Source: Kitasatospora aureofaciens
GTDB lineage: Bacteria; Actinomycetota; Actinomycetes; Streptomycetales; Streptomycetaceae
Direction: 5' to 3'
Assembly: GCF_001188955.3 (NCBI RefSeq)
Contig: NZ_JPRF03000030.1
Location: 1 to 64,000, forward strand
DNA: 64,000 nucleotides
A model generated the notes under the pieces. It was not told where the DNA came from and did no database searches. It was given only the letters and a program-made list of their open reading frames with translations. The position numbers were made by a program, and so were the translations under genes. Below are positions 25,975 to 34,026 of the stretch, piece after piece. The first letter of the stretch is position 1; every line of letters begins with the position of its first letter.

Positions 25975-26354
25975 GTCTGCTCCCTGGGCTTTCCGCCCGG
26001 CCGGTCGGTCCGGCGGGCATACCTCCATGTTCCGCCGCCGAAGGCCCGGAATCCTCCGCCCACCAGGCGATTCCCGACCCCGACGGGTCACCGGGAAGGC
26101 GTAGGCCCGCGTCGGGGTCCGTCTCAGGGGTGCCCCGGAGACCGGCGGGGCGCCGGTCGGCCCGGGCGGCGGTCCGGTCCGGAGCGTGCGGGCGCGGAGG
26201 GCCAGTTCACGGAGCCGTCCGACCCGGGGGATATGATTCCGCGGTCGCTGCGGTGGGGGGCATTCGGCGACGCCCGTACGGCCACAAAAGGCCCCTCACG
26301 CTTGCGATTTCGCACTCTTACCGGGTTACGCCCGAATTCCTCCGTGAGGTTCCC

Positions 26355-27725
26355 TTGCGCAACCAGCCCCGCAGAATCCTCGCCGCGGCGGCCACTGCCG
26401 CCCTCGTCTCCGGCGTCGCCCTGGCCTCGGGCCCGGCCGCCCTCGCGGCCCCGACGCCCGCCGGTACGACCCAGGGCACCCAGGCCACCTCGCCGGTCAC
26501 CGTCACCACGAGCGCCTTCCCGGCCGCGGTCAAGCCGGGCACCTCGGTCGAGTTCACCTCGACCCTCAAGAACACCGCCGACCACCAGATGGACGTGACG
26601 ACCGCCTTCAGCCTCTCGACGGTCCGCGGCAGCGGCCCCAGGCCGAGCCAGCTCAAGCTGGAGTACCAGCGCCCCGGCAGCACGCAGTGGCAGGACGCCA
26701 GGGCGACCACCACCGACGCCGGCGGATTCTGGGAGCTGGACGAGTTCGCGACCCAGCTGCACCTGGCGGCCGGTGCCGAGGCCACCTACCGGCTGCGGCT
26801 GAGCTTCACCGCCGACGCCGCTCCCGGGCCGGCCTCCGCCGGCCTCCTCGCGATGGTCTCGGACCCCACCCTCCCCCCGGAGCAGCGCATCACCCAGGCC
26901 TGGGGCACCACCCCGTTCTTCACCGTCGAGAGCGGCACCCCCACCCCGGTGCCCACGCCCGCCGCCACGGCGGACGTCAGGCTCGGCGGGGTGCCCGCCG
27001 TCTTCACGGCGGGCGCGGCGGCGAAGCCGCTCAAGCTGGTGCTGACCAACAACAGCGGCAAGGACCTCCGGATCGTGCCCGTGCTGGTGTTCCAGGGGCA
27101 GACGGTCCTCCCCTCCGAGACCGTCAGGTTCGAGTTCCAGGGTCCGAACGGGAACTGGGTCGAGGGCACCCCCGGAGGCGACTCGGACCACCCCACCTGG
27201 CAGTACCAGGCGCTGCGGACGGGCGACAAGGACAGCGAGGTCATCACCCTGCCGAAGGGCGGGACCAGGACGATCAACCTCCGGCTGGCCTTCACCAAGG
27301 ACGCTCCGGCCCTCGCCGAGTCCCTGGTCGCCGTCGTGGGCACCCAGCCCGGTGCCGGCGAGAGCGTGGCCGAGGCGTCCAGCCCGAAGGCCGACTTCAA
27401 CATCGTGGGCCCGGCGGCCCCCACCGGCACCCCGGCCCCCACCACGCCCGCCGCCGACACGGCCCCGGCGGCCCCCGACCCGTCCACGGCCCCCGTCGCC
27501 GTCCCGGCCGCGCAGGTCACCACCGGCGCGCCGAGCCCGGCGGCCGAGACCGCGCAGTCCGCCGCCGGAGCCCCGGCCGCCGTGACCGCCACCCGGCTCG
27601 CCTCCACCGGCGGCGGCTCCTCCTCCGCCCCGATGGCCATCACCGGCGCGACCGCGATCGCCCTCGGCATCGGCACCCTGCTCGTGGCCCGCCGCCGCAA
27701 CGGCGCCCAGGGCGCCCGCAACTGA
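26355..27725 (+). CDS. cell-wall-anchored surface protein with LAXTG sorting signal
   Basis: A 456-residue exported protein. The signal peptide ends near ALAAP. Two related beta-rich halves follow (for example VEFTSTLKNTADHQMDV and LKLVLTNNSGKDLRI), looking like duplicated Ig-like modules. A Pro/Ala/Thr-rich wall-spanning stretch leads to LASTG (415-419), a membrane helix and the basic tail ARRRNGAQGARN. LAXTG is the motif used by actinobacterial class E sortases. The TTG start at 26355 is placed by the short signal peptide and a GAGGT 5-6 bases upstream. No sortase gene is seen in this window. The ligand is unknown. Confidence 0.85.
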   Translation: MRNQPRRILAAAATAALVSGVALASGPAALAAPTPAGTTQGTQATSPVTVTTSAFPAAVKPGTSVEFTSTLKNTADHQMDVTTAFSLSTVRGSGPRPSQLKLEYQRPGSTQWQDARATTTDAGGFWELDEFATQLHLAAGAEATYRLRLSFTADAAPGPASAGLLAMVSDPTLPPEQRITQAWGTTPFFTVESGTPTPVPTPAATADVRLGGVPAVFTAGAAAKPLKLVLTNNSGKDLRIVPVLVFQGQTVLPSETVRFEFQGPNGNWVEGTPGGDSDHPTWQYQALRTGDKDSEVITLPKGGTRTINLRLAFTKDAPALAESLVAVVGTQPGAGESVAEASSPKADFNIVGPAAPTGTPAPTTPAADTAPAAPDPSTAPVAVPAAQVTTGAPSPAAETAQSAAGAPAAVTATRLASTGGGSSSAPMAITGATAIALGIGTLLVARRRNGAQGARN

Positions 27726-27733
27726 CCGGGTAC

Positions 27734-27788
27734 GGCCGAAGGCCCGTCCGTCACCCGCTGCGGAACGGGAACGGACGGGCCTTCGGCC
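27734..27788. terminator. bidirectional hairpin terminator
   Basis: An 18-bp perfect inverted repeat (27734-27751 with 27771-27788) between the convergent surface-protein gene and the membrane-protein gene at 27802. Confidence 0.82.
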
Positions 27789-27801
27789 TTCGCGCGGCGG
27801 C

Positions 27802-28311
27802 TCAGCCGGCCGGTTGCTGCGGCGGCTGCGGCTGGGCGTACGGGTTGTCCGCCACCGGCTGGGCCGGCGCGCCCGGCTGGTAGGGCGAGGCACCCTGCGG
27901 CGGCACGGGCTGGCCGGGCTGTCGGGCGACCGGGGCGACCGGGTTGAACGCGGCCGGCTGGGCAGCGCCGGGGGCGTACGGTGCGTTCGGGTTGTACGCC
28001 CTGGCCGGCGGGGTCGGCCGGTTCTTCTCGTTGCTGTGCTCGACGATGGCCTTCACGGACGCGACGGTCATGGCGACCGGGAGGATGAATGCCTTGTAGT
28101 AGATGGTGTACTCGCTGCCCTCGAAGACGAACACGAGGTAATAGGCATACCCCAGGAATCCGAGGGCGAAGAGGACGTTGAAGGTCCGCAGGCCGACCTT
28201 CAGGCCGCCGAGGGGCAGTACCCCGAGAACCAGCATGATGATGCCGCTGAGCGCCAGTAGGACGACGTACCAGGAGAACAGCGGCTGGGCGCTGAAGTCG
28301 AGATTGCTCAA
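27802..28311 (-). CDS. integral membrane protein with Pro/Gln-rich C-terminal tail
   Basis: About 169 residues. Three or four membrane segments are visible (around FSWYVVLLALSGIIMLVLG, FNVLFALGFLGYAYYLVF and AFILPVAMTVASVKAIV). They are followed by a cytoplasmic-type disordered tail rich in Pro, Ala, Gln, Asn and Tyr (NPNAPYAPG, NPYAQPQPPQQPAG). The TTG at 28311 is chosen because AGGA lies upstream and the protein then begins just before the first hydrophobic stretch. Longer forms to 28437 would add a basic region that does not look coding. I do not recognise a function. The tail is reminiscent of actinobacterial proteins that scaffold or bind other proteins. Confidence 0.75.
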   Translation of the reverse strand: MSNLDFSAQPLFSWYVVLLALSGIIMLVLGVLPLGGLKVGLRTFNVLFALGFLGYAYYLVFVFEGSEYTIYYKAFILPVAMTVASVKAIVEHSNEKNRPTPPARAYNPNAPYAPGAAQPAAFNPVAPVARQPGQPVPPQGASPYQPGAPAQPVADNPYAQPQPPQQPAG

Positions 28312-28465
28312 GGGGGGTTTCCTGTGGGAGGAGAAATGCGGCGGGACCGCCTGGGGACGAGAGCGCACAGTACTGGAGGCGACCGACATCCGTCGTCGCC
28401 TTTTCGTCACGGTGTCGTTGCGCTGCGTCGGCGCCATGTGGGAAAGCTAATTGACGAGGTGGGAA

Positions 28466-29113
28466 ATGACTGATTATGAGGTGCTGCGGGTCTTTTGCGG
28501 GCCGGACGGGCAGCACGGGAACGAGCTCGGAGTGGTGCGCGACGGCGCCGCCGTGCCCGGGCGGGCGGCGCGGCAGGAGCTCGCACGTGAACTCGGGTTC
28601 AGTGAGACGGTGTTCGTCGACGATCCGGAGCGCGGGGAGATCGACATCTACACCCCGAGCGTGCGCCTGCCGTTCGCGGGCCACCCGTGTGTGGGGACCG
28701 CCTGGCTGCTCGGCGTCGGGCAACTGGTCACCGCCGCCGGGGTGGTGGCCGTCCGGCACGAGCGCGGGCTGACCCGGATCGAGGCCCGGCCGGAGTGGGC
28801 TCCGGGGCGGACCCTGCGGCAGTACGGTTCGGTGGCCGAGGTGGAGGCACTGGAGGTGCCGCCGCCGGGCGAGTGGATCTACGCCTGGGCCTGGCAGGAC
28901 GAGACGGCCGGTACGGTCCGGGCGCGGGCCTTCCCCGGCCGGGGCGACGGGATCGACGAGGACGAGGCGACCGGGGCGGCCGCCCTGTTGCTGGCGGCGC
29001 ACCTCGGACGGGCGCTGACCATCACCCAGGGCCGGGGTTCCCAGCTGATGGCGGGCCCGCGCCCGGGCGGGCTGGTCGAGGTCGGCGGCCGGGTGGTGTC
29101 CGCGAGGGGTTGA
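28466..29113 (+). CDS. PhzF family isomerase-like protein, short form
   Basis: A 215-residue member of the PhzF/diaminopimelate-epimerase fold. Family features: VFCGPDGQHGNELGVV near the start, the catalytic-type Glu in SETVFV, FAGHPCVGTAWLL and DEDEATGAAALLLAAHL near the end. Typical PhzF proteins have about 280-300 residues, so this belongs to a shortened group or has lost part of the second lobe. The ATG at 28466 is preceded by GAGGTGGGAA. Its substrate is unknown, and no phenazine genes are nearby. Confidence 0.85.
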   Translation: MTDYEVLRVFCGPDGQHGNELGVVRDGAAVPGRAARQELARELGFSETVFVDDPERGEIDIYTPSVRLPFAGHPCVGTAWLLGVGQLVTAAGVVAVRHERGLTRIEARPEWAPGRTLRQYGSVAEVEALEVPPPGEWIYAWAWQDETAGTVRARAFPGRGDGIDEDEATGAAALLLAAHLGRALTITQGRGSQLMAGPRPGGLVEVGGRVVSARG

Positions 29114-29144
29114 GTCCGACCCGCCCCGCGTCCCAGGGACGGGC

Positions 29145-29303
29145 GTCGGATCAGGAGCGACCGGAGGCGAGCGGGCGAGTGACCCGCCCCGAGCCGAAGG
29201 ACGCGCCGACATCGAAAGGGAGAAGCGAGGGAGCGACGGAGGAGAGAGGGAGCGCCGACCGTCGGTGTCGGATCAGGAGCGACCGGAGGCGAGCGGGCGA
29301 GTG
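29145..29303. repeat. 37-bp direct repeat, second copy covering the 3' end of the VanZ gene
   Basis: Identical 37-base sequences at 29145-29181 and 29267-29303, 122 bases apart and beginning GTCGGATCAGGAGCGACC. The second copy contains the VanZ stop and last codons. The purine-rich spacer has GGGAG/GCGAGGGAGCGACGG runs and no gene. Confidence 0.85.
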
Positions 29304-29893
29304 GGTGCCGCCGGTTCCGCGTAGGCGCGCGGCCGGGCCACGGGTGCGACCGTCACCGTCGGGGTGACGGTGGTGGCCGTCGGCGGCCCGGCCAGGACGG
29401 GCAGCCGCGGGGCCCGCGGCTTCGGCCGGTGGGTCCGCAGCAGGTGGCGCAGGCCGGGGACGAGGGCGAGGTGGGTGATCACCACGCCGAGCACGGCGAA
29501 CAGTATGTGGTCCACGTTGAGCACGTGTCCGGGCGTCCAGGAGGAGAGGAACTCCAGGCCGGTCGCCAGCAGGGCGGAGACGCCCGTGGTGCGCAGGAAG
29601 GACGGCAGCCAGGGGGCCCGGACCCGGCCGCCGGTCAGCGGGAGCAGGACGCCGAGCGGGGCGAGCAGCAGGAACTCGCCGACCACCTGCCAGGTGGTGG
29701 AGGAGCGGAGCGAGGCCAGCGGGGTGAGGTTGGCGTCGTACACCCAGGCGACCGGCAGCGGTCTGAGCACGAGCCAGAGCACCAGCGTCAGGTGGAGGGC
29801 CAGGCCCGCCAGCCCGGCCAGCCGGAGGGAATGGTGGACTGCCGCCGCCGGCCCGGTCTGGGGCCGCGCGCCGGAACGCCCGTCGCGTGTCAC
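29273..29893 (-). CDS. VanZ-like membrane protein
   Basis: A 206-residue VanZ-family protein. Four membrane segments are visible, with the signature NLTPLASLRSSTTWQVVGEFLLLAPLG and LEFLSSWTPGHVLNVDHILFAVLG (Asp-rich end of the family). The C-terminal 60 residues are Pro/Thr-rich and probably disordered. VanZ proteins are named for a minor role in teicoplanin resistance, but most, including probably this one, have unknown roles. GTG at 29893 is chosen because the preceding residues are unrelated low-complexity sequence. The last codons lie in a 37-bp direct repeat. Confidence 0.83.
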   Translation of the reverse strand: MTRDGRSGARPQTGPAAAVHHSLRLAGLAGLALHLTLVLWLVLRPLPVAWVYDANLTPLASLRSSTTWQVVGEFLLLAPLGVLLPLTGGRVRAPWLPSFLRTTGVSALLATGLEFLSSWTPGHVLNVDHILFAVLGVVITHLALVPGLRHLLRTHRPKPRAPRLPVLAGPPTATTVTPTVTVAPVARPRAYAEPAAPTRPLASGRS

Positions 29894-29999
29894 GGGGCCC
29901 GTCCCATCTCGCTGCACGGCGGGAAGGACGTGAGCCGGTGGCGCGCCGGTTCCACCCCGGACGTGAACATTCCAGGGCGCGCCCCCGTTTCCCACTCCG

Positions 30000-30320
30000 C
30001 TACCGGCACGGCGCGGACGTCGGCACCGCGCTGAACACGTTGTCCGGCGGTGGCGAGCCCGGCGGCACCGGGGTCGGCGAGGGGCTCGGACTGACGCCCG
30101 CCTTGGCCGCGCCGCGGGCCGGGCCGGGGGTCGGGGCCGGGACGGTCGGGGTGGCCAGGGCGGTCGGTATGTGCGGGGCGGTCGGGCAGGCCGTCCGGCT
30201 GGCGGGTGCGCCGGCGTCGACCGGTACGGCGGTCGGCCGGATGCCGCAGCCGGAGGCCAGGGCGAGCAGGAACAGCACGCCGGCGGTGCGGCGCAGGGTG
30301 GTGCGGGTGGGGGAGGTCAC
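30000..30320 (-). CDS. small lipoprotein coupled to afsQ2
   Basis: A 106-residue lipoprotein. The signal peptide ends in ASGC (C25), and the mature part is Pro/Thr/Ser-rich (TPTVPAPTPGP, SPSPSPTPVPPG) with two more cysteines (TACPTA, SAPCR). GTG at 30320 overlaps the afsQ2 stop as GTGA, so it is translated together with the sensor kinase. The corresponding lipoprotein gene also follows afsQ2 in S. coelicolor (SCO4905, from memory). By analogy with other three-gene signalling operons it may modulate the sensor domain outside the membrane, which is an inference. Confidence 0.85.
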   Translation of the reverse strand: MTSPTRTTLRRTAGVLFLLALASGCGIRPTAVPVDAGAPASRTACPTAPHIPTALATPTVPAPTPGPARGAAKAGVSPSPSPTPVPPGSPPPDNVFSAVPTSAPCR

Positions 30321-31858
30321 GTGGCGTCCTTGTGCTCGTCGTCGCCGGCGGGGCCGCCTTCGGCCCCGCCCGCGGACGGCGGCGGTGGTGGGGTCAGTGG
30401 CAGGGTGAGGGTGAACACCGCGCCGACCTCCCCGTTCGCCGCCGTGATCGTCCCCCCGTGGATCTGTGCGTTGGCCATGGCGATGGACAGGCCCAGGCCG
30501 CTGCCCTCCGAGCGGGCCCGCCCCCGGTCGGCCTTGTAGAAGCGGTCGAAGACGTGCGGCAGCACGTCCTCGGGGATGCCGGGGCCGCTGTCGGAGACCT
30601 CGACCACGACCGTGTCCTCGGTCTGCCGGACCTTGACCCGCACGGGCGAGCCGCCGTGCTTGAGGGCGTTGCCGATCAGGTTGGCGAAGACCACGTCGAG
30701 TCGGCGCGGGTCGACCACGGCCAGGATGCCGCGCGGGGCGTCCAGTTCGACCGCGTCGTACCAGGCCCGGCCGTCGATGCAGGACATGATCAGGTCGGCG
30801 ACGTCCACCTCGTCGGCGACCAGCTTGGCGGTGCCCGCGTCGAAGCGGGTGACCTCCATCAGGTTCTCCACCAGGTCGGACAGCCGCCGGGTCTCGCTGA
30901 CCACGAGCCGGACGGCCGGCTCGATCATCGGGTCCAGCGACTCGGCCTCGTCCTCCAGGATGTCGGTCACCGCGGTCATCGCGGTCAGCGGGGTGCGCAG
31001 CTCGTGCGACATGTCGGCGACGAACCGCCGGCTCTGCGCCTCGCGCGCGCTCAGCTCCTCGACCTGCTCGTGCAGCGACTCCGCGGCCCGGTTGAACGTC
31101 CTGGCCAGGTCGGCGAGTTCGTCCGAGCCCTCGACCTCCAGCCGGGTGTCCAGGTGGCCCTCGCCGAGCCGCTTGGCGGCCTCGCCGAGCCGCTTGACCG
31201 GCCGCAGCACGGTCGCCGAGGCGGCCTGGGCGAGCAGTGCCGAGCCGATCAGTGCCAGCAGCGTCGCGATGGCCAGCGACCAGCCCAGCGTGTTGAGATC
31301 GGCCCGCTCGTTCTCCAGCGACTTGAACATGTACGCCGTCGGACCGTTCGGCAGCACCTTGGTGCCGCCGATCACGAACGGGCGGCCCTGCAGGTTCTGC
31401 CGCTGCCAGTACAGGTGGTACGGGTACGGGTTGCTCTCGGTGACCTCGCGCGGCTTGGCGACGGTGGACTGCAGCGGCGCCGGGACGTCGGCCAGGGTGA
31501 AGTGCGTCGGGTCGGAGGAGGCCGGGCACTCCGGGTGCGCCCCGTCCACCACGACCACGTCGTAGGTCAGGCCGGAGCTCGCCACGGTGGAGGCCAGCGC
31601 GGCGAGCTCCGGACAACTGGCGTTCAGCGGCAGGTCGGAGACGTTGCGGCTGAGCGAGACCCGGAAGTCGTTCAGCGCGGTGTCCTGGGCGCGCTTGAGC
31701 ACCGCGTCGCGGTTCAGCCAGTACGCGATGCCGGAGGCCGAGACGGCGGCGAGCAGCGCGACGGCCGCGAACACCGCGATCAGCCGCACCCGCAGGGAGC
31801 GCAGCCGTCGCCACCGGCCGGACGAGAACCGCCGGGCAGTCTGCTGATGGTCAGTCAC
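30317..31858 (-). CDS. afsQ2: sensor histidine kinase AfsQ2
   Basis: A 513-residue membrane sensor kinase. First membrane helix near LRVRLIAVFAAVALLAAVSA, an extracytoplasmic sensor domain of about 150 residues, a second helix (LGWSLAIATLLALIGSALL) and a HAMP region. The phosphoacceptor box is MSHELRTPLTAM and the ATP domain has NLIGNALKHG, VSDSGPGIP and GSGLGLSIA. It phosphorylates AfsQ1, encoded 40 bases upstream. In S. coelicolor this pair controls antibiotic production and development under nitrogen-rich conditions and cross-talks with GlnR (published work). The gene order afsQ1-afsQ2-lipoprotein with divergent sigQ supports the name. Confidence 0.94.
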   Translation of the reverse strand: MTDHQQTARRFSSGRWRRLRSLRVRLIAVFAAVALLAAVSASGIAYWLNRDAVLKRAQDTALNDFRVSLSRNVSDLPLNASCPELAALASTVASSGLTYDVVVVDGAHPECPASSDPTHFTLADVPAPLQSTVAKPREVTESNPYPYHLYWQRQNLQGRPFVIGGTKVLPNGPTAYMFKSLENERADLNTLGWSLAIATLLALIGSALLAQAASATVLRPVKRLGEAAKRLGEGHLDTRLEVEGSDELADLARTFNRAAESLHEQVEELSAREAQSRRFVADMSHELRTPLTAMTAVTDILEDEAESLDPMIEPAVRLVVSETRRLSDLVENLMEVTRFDAGTAKLVADEVDVADLIMSCIDGRAWYDAVELDAPRGILAVVDPRRLDVVFANLIGNALKHGGSPVRVKVRQTEDTVVVEVSDSGPGIPEDVLPHVFDRFYKADRGRARSEGSGLGLSIAMANAQIHGGTITAANGEVGAVFTLTLPLTPPPPPSAGGAEGGPAGDDEHKDAT

Positions 31859-31898
31859 AAGAGCCTGTCGTCGTACGGGAGTTCAGAATGGAATGGGA

Positions 31899-32576
31899 TC
31901 AGGCCGGCGGGTCCAGCCGGTAGCCGACGCCGCGCACGGTGCGGATCAGCGTCGGCGCGGACGGCACGTCCTCGACCTTGGCCCGCAGCCGCTGCACGCA
32001 GGCGTCCACCAGGCGGGAGTCGCCGAGGTAGTCGTGCTCCCAGACCAGCCGCAGCAGCTGCTGGCGGGAGAGCGCCTGGCCGGGGCGGCGGCTGAGCTCC
32101 AGCAGCAGTCGCAGTTCGGTCGGGGTGAGCTGGAGGTCCTGGCCGTCCTTGGTGACGGTCATCGCGGCCCGGTCGATCACCACGCTGCCGTAGGCGGAGG
32201 AGTCCGAGCTCTCCCGCTCGCCGCGCCGCAGCACCGCCCGGATCCGGGCGTCCAGCACGCGCGGTTGCACCGGCTTCACCACGTAGTCGTCGGCGCCGGA
32301 CTCCAGGCCCACGACCACGTCGATGTCGTCGGAGCGCGCGGTGAGCAGGATGATCGGCAGCTGGTCGGTGCGGCGGATCCGACGGCAGACCTCGAAGCCG
32401 TCGATGCCGGGCAGCATCACGTCCAGCACGATCAGGTCGGGCCGCTGCTCCTTGAAGAGCCTCAGACCGTCCTCGCCGGAGGCGGCGGTGGCCACGCGGT
32501 GGCCCTGGCGGGTGAGGGCGAGTTCGAGGCCGGTCCGGATGGCGTCGTCGTCCTCGATCAGTAGGAGGAAAGGCAC
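31899..32576 (-). CDS. afsQ1: response regulator AfsQ1 (OmpR/PhoB type)
   Basis: A 225-residue two-domain regulator. The receiver has the acidic pair IEDDD, phospho-acceptor D52 (IVLDVMLPG), Thr in LLTARSD and Lys in YVVKPVQP. The C-terminal winged helix contains LTPTELRLLLELSRRPG and RTVRGVGYRL. GTG at 32576 gives 225 residues, the length I recall for AfsQ1. It is the first gene of the minus-strand operon and divergent from sigQ. A box of the published AfsQ1 type (GTnAC-n6-GTnAC) lies at 32707 in between. Confidence 0.95.
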   Translation of the reverse strand: MPFLLLIEDDDAIRTGLELALTRQGHRVATAASGEDGLRLFKEQRPDLIVLDVMLPGIDGFEVCRRIRRTDQLPIILLTARSDDIDVVVGLESGADDYVVKPVQPRVLDARIRAVLRRGERESSDSSAYGSVVIDRAAMTVTKDGQDLQLTPTELRLLLELSRRPGQALSRQQLLRLVWEHDYLGDSRLVDACVQRLRAKVEDVPSAPTLIRTVRGVGYRLDPPA

Positions 32577-32706
32577 GGGCCCATTTTGGCTTACCGGAAG
32601 CGCCGAATCACCCCCCGGATCGGTCACCGCCCGTACGGGAACCGGAAGAAGGGCCGCCGGCGTCCGGTACGGAGGGAGCCGGACCGGGACGAAGGGCCCG
32701 CCCCCT

Positions 32707-32722
32707 GTGACACCCCTGTGAC
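32707..32722 (+). promoter_or_regulatory. AfsQ1-type binding box in the afsQ1-sigQ gap
   Basis: GTGACACCCCTGTGAC fits exactly the published AfsQ1 consensus GTnAC-n6-GTnAC, two direct half-sites 11 bases apart. It lies 131 bases from the afsQ1 start and 127 bases from the sigQ start, so it could serve both. The rest of the 272-base gap shows no gene. Confidence 0.75.
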
Positions 32723-32848
32723 AGTCGGCGGACAGCGCCATCACAACCGGCGGGCAGGATTTTCCATGTCGCCGCAGGACAGCGGGCCGCAAGGGCCGGC
32801 TGGAGGGCGGCAACAGGAACCGCTCGTACCGAACCAAGGGGGCGCACG

Positions 32849-33814
32849 ATGAACGCCATGCTTCAGACCCGGACCAACCCGGCTGTCCGCACCGCGCGTT
32901 CGTCAGCGACCACCCACCGGACCCGGTACGAGATCAGGACCGACGAGAACTCCGGTGCCGTGACCGTACGGGGGTGCGCGCACAGCACCGGTGGAAACCC
33001 TGTCGCCCGCCGGGTGAGCGGCGGCGGCAGGACGGGGGAGCTGTACGGGGTCGGCCGACTGGGGAGTGCGGTCGACTCCGCCAACACCCTCACGCTGCGG
33101 GGGATCCTCCCCGTCCGCGCCGAGGGCAAGGACAGCCGGGGGAACAACGGCCTGCGGGCGGTCGGTTCGGGGGAGCCGGCCGGTCGCGAGGCCGCCGGTG
33201 CGACGCTGTTGCGGCTGAACCCCGCACCGGCCCGCACCGCCGAGGCGGGACAGGGAGACGCGCAGGGGGAGCACTCGGCCGTCGCGGAGGACCACATCAC
33301 TGAGTTCACCGCGTACGTGCGCGAGCGCCGCGCCTCCCTGTACGCCACGGCGTACCACCTCACCGGTGACCGCTACGAGGCCGAGGACCTGCTGCAGAGC
33401 GCGCTCTTCAGCACCTACCGCGCCTGGGGCCGGATCACCGACAAGGCCGCGGTCGGGGGCTACCTCCGCCGCACCATGACCAACCTGCACATCTCCGCCT
33501 GGCGGCGCCGCAAGGTCAACGAGTACCCGACCGAGGAGCTGCCGGAGACGGCCGGCGACACCGACGCGATGGGCGGCACCGAGCTGCGCACCGTGCTCTG
33601 GCAGGCGCTGGCGAAGCTGCCGGAGAACCAGCGGACCATGCTGGTGCTGCGGTACTACGAGGGCAAGACCGACCCGGAGATCGCCGACGTGCTGGGGATC
33701 AGCGTCGGCACGGTCAAGAGCAGCATCTGGCGCGCGCTGCGCCGGCTTCGCGACGACGAGCACCTGAACAAGTCGGGCGACACCGTCCGGGCGTTCGGCG
33801 AGCTGGTCGCGTAG
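32849..33814 (+). CDS. sigQ: SigQ, RNA polymerase sigma factor (ECF/SigE70 type) with long N-terminal extension
   Basis: 321 residues. The sigma domains occupy the C-terminal half: region 2 from about residue 150 (VRERRASLYATAYHLTGDR, EAEDLLQSALFSTYRAW) and region 4 (KLPENQRTMLVLRYYEGKTD, ADVLGISVGTVKSSIWRALR). The first 145 or so residues are basic, Gly- and Thr-rich and without a recognised domain. No good internal start exists before region 2, and AAGGGGGCG precedes the ATG at 32849. Divergent from afsQ1 with an AfsQ1 box between. In S. coelicolor sigQ is an AfsQ1 target with effects on antibiotic production and development. No anti-sigma factor gene is adjacent. Confidence 0.9.
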   Translation: MNAMLQTRTNPAVRTARSSATTHRTRYEIRTDENSGAVTVRGCAHSTGGNPVARRVSGGGRTGELYGVGRLGSAVDSANTLTLRGILPVRAEGKDSRGNNGLRAVGSGEPAGREAAGATLLRLNPAPARTAEAGQGDAQGEHSAVAEDHITEFTAYVRERRASLYATAYHLTGDRYEAEDLLQSALFSTYRAWGRITDKAAVGGYLRRTMTNLHISAWRRRKVNEYPTEELPETAGDTDAMGGTELRTVLWQALAKLPENQRTMLVLRYYEGKTDPEIADVLGISVGTVKSSIWRALRRLRDDEHLNKSGDTVRAFGELVA

Positions 33815-33935
33815 GACCACGCGTAGGACCAGGGGGACAGGACTCCCGTCGGGGGACGGGTAGCGGACGGTTACGGTTCGGGGGCGCCGGCTCGGGGGAG
33901 CGGTGCCTGTGGGGAGCCGAGGCCGTTCGGCAGGC

Positions 33936-33971
33936 GACGGCCCGGTGCGGGGGAGACGCACCGGGCCCGTC
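33936..33971. terminator. hairpin terminator between sigQ and the uridine kinase gene
   Basis: GACGGCCCGGTGCG (33936-33949) pairs with 33957-33971, with one bulged base and a 7-base loop, in the convergent gap. The rest of this 212-base gap, including a doubled CGTAGGACCA near 33810-33830, shows no gene. Confidence 0.7.
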
Positions 33972-34026
33972 GTCGTTCTCGTCGGCGGGCCGCCGTTCCG
34001 TCGGCCCGGCTTTCCGCCGCCGGCGT

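Noticed and set aside
33288..33300. GTC after GGGGGAG as an alternative non-canonical start of sigQ
   Set aside because: A good ATG with a ribosome site exists at 32849 in the same open frame, and GTC starts are not established.
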